Positions 58,280 to 64,000 of a stretch of DNA of 64,000 nt are shown here, piece by piece. The translations under genes were made by a program, and so were the position numbers. The DNA is taken from contig NZ_JBJFZU010000006.1 of the NCBI RefSeq assembly GCF_045032955.1, forward strand, positions 186,001-250,000, written 5' to 3'. The first letter of the stretch is position 1; each line of letters opens with the position of its first letter. This DNA comes from Ornithinicoccus sp045032955. GTDB taxonomy: Bacteria; Actinomycetota; Actinomycetes; Actinomycetales; Dermatophilaceae. A model generated the notes under the pieces. It saw only the letters and a program-made list of their open reading frames with translations, was not told where the DNA came from and did not search any database.

Positions 58280-59485
58280 ATGCACCCGTTCGACCTGTCC
58301 GACGACCACCCCTTCGGCCCGCACCACCTGCCCTACGGCGCGGTGAGCGAGCCGGGTGGACGACCGCAGCTGGCGGTCCGGCTCGGGGAGCACGCGCTCG
58401 ACCTGTCCGGCGTCGCCGCCGGCACCCCGTGGGAGCAGGCGGTGGGCGAGCCCACCCTGAACGCGCTGCTCGAGCTGGGTCCGTCCGCCTGGGGCGGGCT
58501 GCGGGCACACCTGCAGGAGCTGCTCCGCGACCCTGCGCGGCGGGGCGAGGTGGAGCCCCACCTGCGTCCGCTCGACGGGCTCACCGAGCACCTGCCGGTC
58601 GACGTCAAGGACTACGTCGACTTCTACGCCAGCGAGCAGCACGCCACGAACGTCGGCTCGATCTTCCGCCCCGACGGGGACCCGTTGACGCCGAACTGGA
58701 AGCACCTGCCGATCGGCTACCACGGACGCTCCTCCACGGTCGTCGTCTCCGGGACCCCGGTGACCCGACCGACGGGGCAGCGCAAGGCCCCGCAGGACAG
58801 CGCCCCCACCTTCGGGCCGAGCACCAAGCTCGACATCGAGGCCGAGCTGGCGTTCGTGGTGGGTGGCGGCACCCCGGTCGGGTCCCGGGTGGGTGTGGAC
58901 GAGGCGGCGGGGCACCTCTTCGGAGTGGCGCTGTTCAACGACTGGTCGGCGCGTGACATCCAGGCCTGGGAGTACGTCCCGCTCGGCCCGTTCCTGGGCA
59001 AGAGCTTCGCCAGCTCGATGGCGGCCTGGGTCACCCCGATGGAGGCGCTGCGCGCCGCCCGGGTGCCGCTGCCGGAGCAGGACCCGGTCCCGATGGACTA
59101 CCTGAGGGGGCAGGGCGACTCCCTCTTCGGGCTCGACCTGACGATGGAGGTGCGGCTGCGGGACACCGTGGTGGCGCGTCCGCCCTACGCGACGATGTAC
59201 TGGTCGCCGACGCAGATGCTGGCGCACCTGACCGTGAACGGGGCCGCCCTCACCAGCGGTGACCTCTTCGCCTCGGGCACCACCTCCGGTGCCGGTGCGG
59301 GCGAGCTCGGGTCGTTGCTGGAGCTGACCTGGAACGGCAGCCGGCCGCTCAGCCTGGACGACGGGCGCAGCCGCACCTTCCTCGAGGACGGGGACACGGT
59401 GACGATCACCGCGACCGCCCCCGGGCCGGGGGGCAGCGTGATCGGGCTGGCCGAGGTGAGCGGCACCATCACCCCGGCCGGCTGA
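58280..59485 (+). CDS. fahA: fumarylacetoacetase
   Basis: Last step of tyrosine degradation: fumarylacetoacetate to fumarate and acetoacetate. The 401-residue product has an N-terminal SH3-like domain (about 1-110) and the FAH barrel with VDFYASEQHATNVGSIFRP, LPIGYHGRSSTVVVSG, GPSTKLDIEAELAFVVGGG, FNDWSARDIQAWEYVPLGPFLGKSF and GDTVTITA. AGGAG precedes ATG 58280. Likely co-transcribed with the unknown upstream gene. It converges with the RDD gene. Confidence 0.96.
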   Translation: MHPFDLSDDHPFGPHHLPYGAVSEPGGRPQLAVRLGEHALDLSGVAAGTPWEQAVGEPTLNALLELGPSAWGGLRAHLQELLRDPARRGEVEPHLRPLDGLTEHLPVDVKDYVDFYASEQHATNVGSIFRPDGDPLTPNWKHLPIGYHGRSSTVVVSGTPVTRPTGQRKAPQDSAPTFGPSTKLDIEAELAFVVGGGTPVGSRVGVDEAAGHLFGVALFNDWSARDIQAWEYVPLGPFLGKSFASSMAAWVTPMEALRAARVPLPEQDPVPMDYLRGQGDSLFGLDLTMEVRLRDTVVARPPYATMYWSPTQMLAHLTVNGAALTSGDLFASGTTSGAGAGELGSLLELTWNGSRPLSLDDGRSRTFLEDGDTVTITATAPGPGGSVIGLAEVSGTITPAG

Positions 59486-59488
59486 GGG

Positions 59489-60328
59489 TCAGCGGTTCTT
59501 GACGACGTTGGTCTTGGCGACCTTGTCGTGGATGGCCTGCTTCTTGCTGTCCCAGAGCGGCCACAGCACGTTGATGAGGTTGAACAGGCCGAGCACGCTC
59601 AGCGCGGCGTTGAGCTGGGCGATCAGGCCGACCCCCTGGTAGACCAGCGCCCGCATCACCGAAGGGCCCCAGCCGATCTTGCCGGGCTCGTCCCGCAGGC
59701 GGACCCGCAGCCCGGTGATGAGCTTGCCGACGGTGCCCCCGGCCAGGCTCACCATCACCACCTCGTAGAGGATGCCGATGATGCCGAGGGTCAGGGTCCA
59801 GCGCAGCTGCAGCGCGACCAGCTCGGCCGGCGGCGGGGCGAACGGGTCGTCCATCGTGGCCGCCCAGTCCATGTAGCCCTGGAAGAACCCGGGCACCAGG
59901 AAGGTGGCCAACGCCCCGCCGACGATCCCGATCAGGAGACCGTCCAGGATCCGGGCCCCCACCCGGTGCCACCAGCCGGCCAGCGGTTGGCCGTCCGGGG
60001 TGCTGGGTACGTTCTGCTGCTGGTAGCCCCCCGGCGTCATCTGCCCCTGCCACTCGCCCTGGTAAGGGCTCTGCCCGGTCTGGCCGGCGTAGGGGTTGGG
60101 CTGGCCGTAGCCGCCCTGCTGCTGTCCGTACCCCTGCTGGCCGTAGCCGCCCTGCTGCTGGCCGTGCCCCTGGGTGGACCCCTGCTCCCCCGGTGCCTGC
60201 CACTGACCGGCCCGGTCCAGGTTGGGCTTCTGCTTGGGGGCCGTGTGGTTGGTCCACTGCACGCCGTCCCAGTACCGAAGGTTCGCGTCGTCCTGGGGGT
60301 CGTCGTACCACCCTGCTTGCTGACTCAT
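59489..60328 (-). CDS. DUF2510/RDD membrane protein with Gln-Gly-Tyr repeats
   Basis: Membrane protein of 279 residues. Residues 1-35 are a DUF2510 motif (GWYDDPQDDANLRYWDGVQWTNHT). Residues about 45-105 are low complexity with GYGQQQGGYGQQGYGQ-type repeats. Residues about 115-270 form an RDD domain with three membrane segments (ARILDGLLIGIVGGALATFLVP, LTLGIIGILYEVVMVSLAG, YQGVGLIAQLNAALSVLGLFNLINVLWPLW). RDD proteins have been linked to ion transport, but no specific role is clear here. A -10 box lies seven bases before ATG 60328. Confidence 0.88.
   Translation of the reverse strand: MSQQAGWYDDPQDDANLRYWDGVQWTNHTAPKQKPNLDRAGQWQAPGEQGSTQGHGQQQGGYGQQGYGQQQGGYGQPNPYAGQTGQSPYQGEWQGQMTPGGYQQQNVPSTPDGQPLAGWWHRVGARILDGLLIGIVGGALATFLVPGFFQGYMDWAATMDDPFAPPPAELVALQLRWTLTLGIIGILYEVVMVSLAGGTVGKLITGLRVRLRDEPGKIGWGPSVMRALVYQGVGLIAQLNAALSVLGLFNLINVLWPLWDSKKQAIHDKVAKTNVVKNR
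60101..60160. repeat. 24-bp direct repeat in the Gln/Gly-rich segment
   Basis: The 24-base sequence starting CTGGCCGTAGCCGCCCTGCT is present at 60101-60124 and 60137-60160, 36 bases apart, so the frame is kept. It encodes QQQGGYGQ repeats in the RDD protein. Confidence 0.85.
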
Positions 60329-60335
60329 GCCGCTC

Positions 60336-60341
60336 AGCCTA
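60336..60341 (-). promoter_or_regulatory. -10 box TAGGCT, leaderless RDD gene
   Basis: Minus-strand TAGGCT ends seven bases before ATG 60328; no Shine-Dalgarno sequence. Confidence 0.5.
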
Positions 60342-60376
60342 GCCGCGACGGCGCCGCGTCAGGACGAGCGGCGCCG

Positions 60377-60400
60377 GGCATACCTGCGGGCCGGTATGCC
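60377..60400. repeat. inverted pair of the GGCATACC/GGTATGCC octamer
   Basis: GGCATACC (60377-60384) and GGTATGCC (60393-60400) face each other across eight bases in the non-coding gap between hppD and the RDD gene. They can form an 8-bp stem. The octamer is scattered through the whole window. Confidence 0.7.
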
Positions 60401-60402
60401 GA

Positions 60403-60438
60403 ACGGTGGGTGACGCATCCCAGTGCGTCACCCACCGT
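60403..60438 (-). terminator. hppD terminator, perfect 15-bp hairpin
   Basis: ACGGTGGGTGACGCA (60403-60417), loop TCCCAG and its exact complement (60424-60438). It starts 17 bases after the hppD stop and precedes the RDD promoter. Confidence 0.88.
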
Positions 60439-60454
60439 CCGTGTCCGGCCCCGG

Positions 60455-61681
60455 TCAGAGGTTGCCGCGACGCTCCTGCTCGCGCTCGATCGCCTGGAAG
60501 AGGGCCTTGAAGTTGCCCTTGCCGAAGCCGAGGGACCCGTGCCGCTCGATCAGCTCGAAGAACACGGTGGGCCGGTCCTGCACCGGGCGGGTGAAGATCT
60601 GCAGCAGGTAGCCGTCCTCGTCCCGGTCCACGAGGATGCCGCGCTTCTTGAGCTCCTCGATGGGCACCCGGACCTCACCGATCCGCTCGCGCAGGCCGGC
60701 GTCCTCGTAGTAGGAGTCCGGCGTCTCCAGGAACTCGACACCGTTCGCACGCATGTGGTCGACGGTGGAGAGGATGTCCCCGGTCGCCACCGCGAGGTGC
60801 TGGGCACCGGGTCCGCGGTAGAACTCCAGGTACTCGTCGATCTGGCTCTTCTTCTTCGCGATCGCCGGCTCGTTCAGCGGGAACTTGACCCGGTGGTTGC
60901 CGTTGGCGACGACCTTGGACATGAGCGCGGAGTAGTCGGTGGCGATGTCGTCACCGATGAACTCGGCCATGTTCGTGAAGCCCATGACCTTGTTGTAGAA
61001 GGTCACCCACTCGTCCATCTTGCCGAGCTCGACGTTGCCGACGATGTGGTCGAGGGCCTGGAAGAGGCGCTTCGGCTCGCCCTCGCGCTTGGCGTAGCCG
61101 GAGGTCCGCTCCACGTACCCGGGCAGGTAGGGACCGTCGTAGGTCCGGCCCTCCACGGTGCGCTGGACCAGGGTGTGCCGGGTCTCGCCGTACGTGGCGA
61201 TGGCCGCCACCCGCACGGTGCCGTGCTCGTCGCTGAGGTTCTCGGGCTCGCGCAGGATGGTGGCGCCGACGGACCGTGCGTGCTCGATGCACCGGTCGAC
61301 GTCGGGGACCTCGAGGGAGATGTCGACGACGCCGTCGCCGTGCCGGCGCACGTGGTCGTGCAGGGTGCTCTCGGGGTCGACTCCGCCGGTGATCACGAAG
61401 CGGATCGAGCCGGACTTCAGGACGAACGCCTTGTGGTCGCGGTTGCCGGTCTCCGGGCCGGAGTAGCCGACCAGCTCCATCCCGAAGGCGGACTGGTAGA
61501 AGTGCGTCGTCTGGGTGGCGTTGCCCACGACGAAGTGGATGGCGTCCCAGCCGGTCACCGGGAAGACGTCCGTGCTCTCGTCGTAGGGGACCAGACCGAC
61601 GAGCTGCTTGAGCTGGTCCAGCTCGAGGTCGGCCTCGCGCTCCTGGTCGGTCAGTTGGTTGGGGTCGGACACCGTAGTCAT
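60455..61681 (-). CDS. hppD: 4-hydroxyphenylpyruvate dioxygenase
   Basis: Converts 4-hydroxyphenylpyruvate to homogentisate, the substrate of HmgA. The 408-residue Fe(II) enzyme has two vicinal-oxygen-chelate domains: DAIHFVVGNATQTTHFYQSAFGMELVGYSG (N-terminal), RLFQALDHIVGNVELGKMDEWVTFYNKVMGF (iron His), GAQHLAVATGDILSTVDHMRANG (iron His) and PTVFFELIERHGSLGFGKGNFKALFQAIEREQ (iron Glu). Divergent from an Lrp/AsnC gene, 107 bases apart, with two palindromes between them. Confidence 0.97.
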   Translation of the reverse strand: MTTVSDPNQLTDQEREADLELDQLKQLVGLVPYDESTDVFPVTGWDAIHFVVGNATQTTHFYQSAFGMELVGYSGPETGNRDHKAFVLKSGSIRFVITGGVDPESTLHDHVRRHGDGVVDISLEVPDVDRCIEHARSVGATILREPENLSDEHGTVRVAAIATYGETRHTLVQRTVEGRTYDGPYLPGYVERTSGYAKREGEPKRLFQALDHIVGNVELGKMDEWVTFYNKVMGFTNMAEFIGDDIATDYSALMSKVVANGNHRVKFPLNEPAIAKKKSQIDEYLEFYRGPGAQHLAVATGDILSTVDHMRANGVEFLETPDSYYEDAGLRERIGEVRVPIEELKKRGILVDRDEDGYLLQIFTRPVQDRPTVFFELIERHGSLGFGKGNFKALFQAIEREQERRGNL

Positions 61682-61732
61682 GGGTGGAGCGTGGCGCGGG
61701 CCCCGTCGGGACGCAACCCCGACGTCTGGCGG

Positions 61733-61747
61733 TGCACAGTCTGTGCA
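61733..61747. promoter_or_regulatory. candidate Lrp operator 1, hppD side
   Basis: TGCACAG-T-CTGTGCA is a perfect 7+1+7 inverted repeat between hppD and the divergent Lrp/AsnC gene. Its centre is 41 bases from the centre of the second palindrome. Confidence 0.65.
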
Positions 61748-61775
61748 TATTGCTCTGCCATCGACCCAGGATGCT

Positions 61776-61786
61776 GCACACTGTGC
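61776..61786. promoter_or_regulatory. candidate Lrp operator 2, overlapping the lrp start
   Basis: GCACA-C-TGTGC is a shorter copy of the same motif, ending two bases before ATG 61789. Binding here would block the lrp gene's own transcription start. Confidence 0.6.
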
Positions 61787-61788
61787 GT

Positions 61789-62262
61789 ATGCCGCATCCG
61801 ATCGACGATCTCGACGCCCGCCTGCTGGCCCTGCTCGAGGAGGACCCCCAGGTCGGGGTGCTCGGTGCCTCCCGTCGACTGGGGGTGGCCCGGGGCACGG
61901 TGCAGAGCCGGCTGGACAAGCTGGTGGCCCGAGGCGTGATCCGCAGCTTCGCCCCGCAGCTGGACCCGGTCGGCCTGGGCTACCCGGTGACCGCCTTCTC
62001 CACCCTGGAGATCCGGCAGGGCACCGGGGGCGGACCGGTCCTGGAGCACCTGCACGACATCCCCGAGGTGCTGGAGGCGCACACCATCACCGGCTCCGGG
62101 GACCTGATGGTGCGGATCGTGGCCCGCGACAACGCCGACCTGCAGCGGGTGATCGACCTGGTGGTGATGCACGAGCACGTGGAGCGTTCCTCCACCCTGA
62201 TCGCGCTCTCCACCCGCATCCCGCACCGGACCCGGCCGCTGGTCGAGCGCGCGCTGAGCTGA
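61789..62262 (+). CDS. Lrp/AsnC family transcriptional regulator
   Basis: DNA-binding regulator of 157 residues, octamer-forming in known members. It has an N-terminal helix-turn-helix (DDLDARLLALLEEDPQVGVLGASRRLGVARGTVQSRLDKLVARGVI, about 5-50) and a C-terminal RAM domain (VLEAHTITGSGDLMVRIVARDNADLQRVIDLV). The divergent position beside hppD suggests it controls tyrosine catabolism, with tyrosine, phenylalanine or a keto acid as effector; this is inference. ATG 61789 gives the family N-terminus, while the frame is open further upstream across the operators. Confidence 0.93.
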   Translation: MPHPIDDLDARLLALLEEDPQVGVLGASRRLGVARGTVQSRLDKLVARGVIRSFAPQLDPVGLGYPVTAFSTLEIRQGTGGGPVLEHLHDIPEVLEAHTITGSGDLMVRIVARDNADLQRVIDLVVMHEHVERSSTLIALSTRIPHRTRPLVERALS

Positions 62263-62314
62263 GCCCCGGTGAACCGGGCCGGGCCGGGCCGGGCCGACCG
62301 GGCCGTCGAACGGG

Positions 62315-62821
62315 TCAGTCGAACCAGGGGCGGGCACTGCCTCCCGGGTGCTCGCCGAGCGCGGCACGGACATCCCTGTCCACCTCCATGAGGGCGACCT
62401 CCGAGCCGTCGTCGCAGGCGTCGCAGCCGCAGTGCGGCGTCCACCGAGCCGGGGTGGCGTCCTCGCCGACCCCGACGGACCAGAGCACGGGATCACCGCC
62501 GTCGATCTCGAGGATCCGCACCACCGAGGTCCCGGGACGCGACGAACGGAACGAGTGACCACGGTCGTACCGGCCCGCACCTCGACGAGGCTCGGGCCCT
62601 GCGGGCAGCACCTCGTGCTCGACACCGGGCAGGCCCGCGAGCGCCGCCGCCCAGGCGCGCCCCCGCAGCAGCACGGCACGCCACCGCTCGGGCTCGCTGG
62701 TGCGGGAGTACTCCTCATCCCGGGGAGACTCCATGAACCCGCGCGGCGGCGGCCACACGGGCGGGTCCAGGAGGGCATACTGCCGCTCCACGTCCTGCTG
62801 CACCTCGTCCAGGCTCACCAT
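62315..62821 (-). CDS. hypothetical protein, DUF6226-like
   Basis: Cytosolic protein of 168 residues: MVSLDEVQQDVERQYALLDPPVWPPPRG, SRTSEPERWRAVLLRGRAWAAALAGLPGV and a Cys-rich motif PHCGCDACDDGSEVALMEVDRDV. The CxCxxC cluster could bind a metal. I tentatively associate it with DUF6226 from this motif. A -10 box lies six bases before ATG 62821. Function unknown. Confidence 0.72.
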   Translation of the reverse strand: MVSLDEVQQDVERQYALLDPPVWPPPRGFMESPRDEEYSRTSEPERWRAVLLRGRAWAAALAGLPGVEHEVLPAGPEPRRGAGRYDRGHSFRSSRPGTSVVRILEIDGGDPVLWSVGVGEDATPARWTPHCGCDACDDGSEVALMEVDRDVRAALGEHPGGSARPWFD

Positions 62822-62827
62822 GCCCGC

Positions 62828-62833
62828 ACGGTA
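62828..62833 (-). promoter_or_regulatory. -10 box TACCGT, leaderless DUF6226-like gene
   Basis: Minus-strand TACCGT ends six bases before ATG 62821. Confidence 0.5.
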
Positions 62834-62861
62834 TGTCGCGCGCCCCGTCGCGGCATACCCC

Positions 62862-63524
62862 CTAGCCGGGACGTCGCGCCGAGGTGAGGTTCGCGGCCAC
62901 CTCGGCGGCGGCGGCCATCACGGCCTCTCCCACGCCCGGGGCGTCCAGCGGGGAGGTGGCCACCACCCCCACCGACGCCTCCAGGCCGGGCACCCCGGGG
63001 ACCGGGGCCGCGAGACCGTGCGCCCCCTGCTGCAGCTCCCCGCTGGTCAGCACCGGGCCGGGCGCGCCCTGCCCGGCCTCCAGGATCGCCCGGCCCGCGG
63101 CGCCACGGGTCAACGGGTGCCGGCTGCCGACCCGGTAGGAGACGTGCAGGTCCGTCCAGGTGGGCTCTACCACCACCAGCGCCAGCGCCTGCTCCCCCTC
63201 GGCGATGCTGAGGTGCGCGGTGGCACCGATCCGGTCGGCGAGCGCCCGCAGCACCGGCCCGGCCGCGGCCGCGAGGACCGGACGGACCGCCAGCTGCAGC
63301 CGGGTCACGCCGAGACCGAGGCGCACCCGGGCATCTACGCCGCGGGTGACGAAGTCCCGCGCCTGCAGGGTAGCCACCAGCCGGTAGACCACCGCCCTGC
63401 TCACCCCGAGCGCCTCGGCCAGGGCGCTGATCGTGAGTCCGGACGGCGACGCCGAGACCAGCTGCAGCACCGTCAGGCCACGGTCCAGGGTCTGGGCCGT
63501 CTCCGGCCGCGTTCGCTCGTCCAC
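62862..63524 (-). CDS. IclR family transcriptional regulator
   Basis: DNA-binding regulator of 220 residues: N-terminal winged helix (TAQTLDRGLTVLQLVSASPSGLTISALAEALGVSRAVVYRLVATLQARDFV) and C-terminal effector domain (ATAHLSIAEGEQALALVVVEPTW ... GSRHPLTRGAAGRAILEA ... APVPGVPGLEASVGVVA). IclR members often control aromatic catabolism or the glyoxylate shunt; either island in this window could be a target, but it is not adjacent to them. TAGCCT lies six bases before the GTG start. Confidence 0.92.
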   Translation of the reverse strand: MDERTRPETAQTLDRGLTVLQLVSASPSGLTISALAEALGVSRAVVYRLVATLQARDFVTRGVDARVRLGLGVTRLQLAVRPVLAAAAGPVLRALADRIGATAHLSIAEGEQALALVVVEPTWTDLHVSYRVGSRHPLTRGAAGRAILEAGQGAPGPVLTSGELQQGAHGLAAPVPGVPGLEASVGVVATSPLDAPGVGEAVMAAAAEVAANLTSARRPG

Positions 63525-63530
63525 CTGGGC

Positions 63531-63536
63531 AGGCTA
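63531..63536 (-). promoter_or_regulatory. -10 box TAGCCT, leaderless iclR-type gene
   Basis: Minus-strand TAGCCT ends six bases before GTG 63524. It overlaps the last codons of the upstream P450 gene. Confidence 0.5.
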
Positions 63537-64000
63537 GCGACCGTGGGGGGCTCCGGCGCGCCCGACGAGACGGACCGGGGCGCCGTCACCCGGCTCGTTG
63601 GTGATGTTGCGCAGCCGGGTGGGGGACGGCTCGGCGGCGACCAGCTCGAACCGGGAGAGCACCTCGCAGAGCATCACCACCCCCTCCATCAGCGCGAACG
63701 CGGCCCCGACGCACCGACGCACCCCTCCCCCGAACGGGATCCAGCCACGGGGCGGCGCTGAGCCCTCGAGGAAGCGCTCCGGCCGGAAGCGGCCGGCGTC
63801 ACCGAAGAGCTCCTCGTCCAGATGGGTCAGCATGATCGCAGGAGCCACCGTCACCCCCGCCGGCAGCGACCAGCCGGCGACCACCTGGTCCTCGGTCAGG
63901 GTGCGGGCGACGTAGTCGATGATCGGGTGCAGTCGCATACCCTCCTTCAGGCAGGCCTCGAGGTATGCCTCGTCCCCGTCGTCGGCGGCCCGCCGGGCAG
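63534..64000 (-). CDS. cytochrome P450, N-terminal part beyond window
   Basis: Only the C-terminal ~154 residues are in the window. They include the K-helix ExxR (ACLKEGMRLHP), the DAGRFRPERFLEG region and the heme-binding loop PFGGGVRRCVGAAFALMEG with the cysteine ligand. The frame is open to the edge, reading ARRAADDGDEAYLEACLKEG. Substrate cannot be told. It lies directly upstream of the IclR gene in the same orientation. Confidence 0.93.
   Translation of the reverse strand, partial: ARRAADDGDEAYLEACLKEGMRLHPIIDYVARTLTEDQVVAGWSLPAGVTVAPAIMLTHLDEELFGDAGRFRPERFLEGSAPPRGWIPFGGGVRRCVGAAFALMEGVVMLCEVLSRFELVAAEPSPTRLRNITNEPGDGAPVRLVGRAGAPHGR

Noticed and set aside
62862..63524. IclR gene as the dedicated regulator of hmgA or aceA
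   Set aside because: It is not adjacent to either island, and nothing in the sequence links it to the palindromes. Kept only as a possibility.

Overview
The window is a very GC-rich (by eye above 70% G+C), densely packed actinobacterial chromosome segment with almost no non-coding DNA. Gene content and order match the conserved actinobacterial block cdsA-frr-pyrH-tsf-rpsB / xerC-dprA-yifB-yraN-rnhB-lepB-rplS-trmD-rimM-khpA-rpsP / ffh-ftsY-smc / mutM-rnc-rpmF-coaD-rsmD-recG-rpmB / thiL-ddl-gpsA-HU-gltX. The protein style (isolated cofC, lsr2, HU with a Lys-rich tail, GltX with adjacent tRNA-Gln) suggests a Micrococcales member, probably of the Intrasporangiaceae/Ornithinimicrobium-Serinicoccus type. 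The genus is an inference, not something the window proves.

Layout. 1-4165 (minus): cdsA (cut by the window edge), frr, pyrH, tsf, rpsB, with a strong terminator between tsf and pyrH. 4480-6588 (plus): a PLP aminotransferase and xerC. 6646-12764 (minus): an M23-like exported protein, dprA, yifB/comM, yraN, a DUF2469 gene, rnhB, lepB and rplS, mostly with overlapping stop/start codons. serB (plus, 12996-13877) interrupts the block before trmD-rimM-khpA-rpsP (minus). 16172-20777 is a metabolic island: a RamB-like regulator divergent from aceA-aceB (glyoxylate shunt). 20835-25350 holds an amidohydrolase, a GNAT-like gene, a protealysin-like M4 peptidase, a lipoprotein and lsr2. 25452-44105 is ffh, an MpaB-type oxygenase, ftsY, two small genes, smc, acylphosphatase, a Gfo/Idh/MocA oxidoreductase, mutM, rnc, rpmF, a YceD-like gene, coaD, a hemerythrin, rsmD, recG and a YloV/DAK2 protein. 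44266-51395 is rpmB, thiL, a stand-alone RAM-domain gene, a DUF3515 lipoprotein, ddl, gpsA, plsC, cofC, a small gene, HU, tRNA-Glu and tRNA-Gln. 51487-55862 is gltX, a DUF2017 gene, clpS, pncB and pncA. 55931-62262 is the tyrosine/homogentisate catabolic region: hmgA, an unknown gene, fahA, an RDD protein, hppD and an Lrp/AsnC regulator. The right end has a hypothetical gene, an IclR regulator and the C-terminal part of a P450.

How the genes work together. Most of the window serves translation (S2, EF-Ts, S16, L19, L28, L32, RRF, TrmD, RimM, RsmD, GltX, two tRNAs), protein export (Ffh, FtsY, LepB), chromosome upkeep (Smc, XerC, RecG, MutM, HU, Lsr2) and envelope precursors (CdsA, PlsC, GpsA, Ddl). 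Two catabolic islands each carry their own regulator and candidate palindromic operators: acetate/glyoxylate (ramB/aceA/aceB) and homogentisate (hppD/hmgA/fahA with Lrp).

Three window-wide signals stand out. First, the octamer GGTATGCC/GGCATACC occurs far more often than base composition predicts and forces rare codons inside genes. Second, many genes have a -10 hexamer ending exactly 6-7 bases before the start codon, implying leaderless mRNAs. Third, in two divergent gene pairs, 22-23 bases apart, the two -10 boxes overlap by a shared TA. I saw no CRISPR array, insertion sequence, prophage or rRNA.
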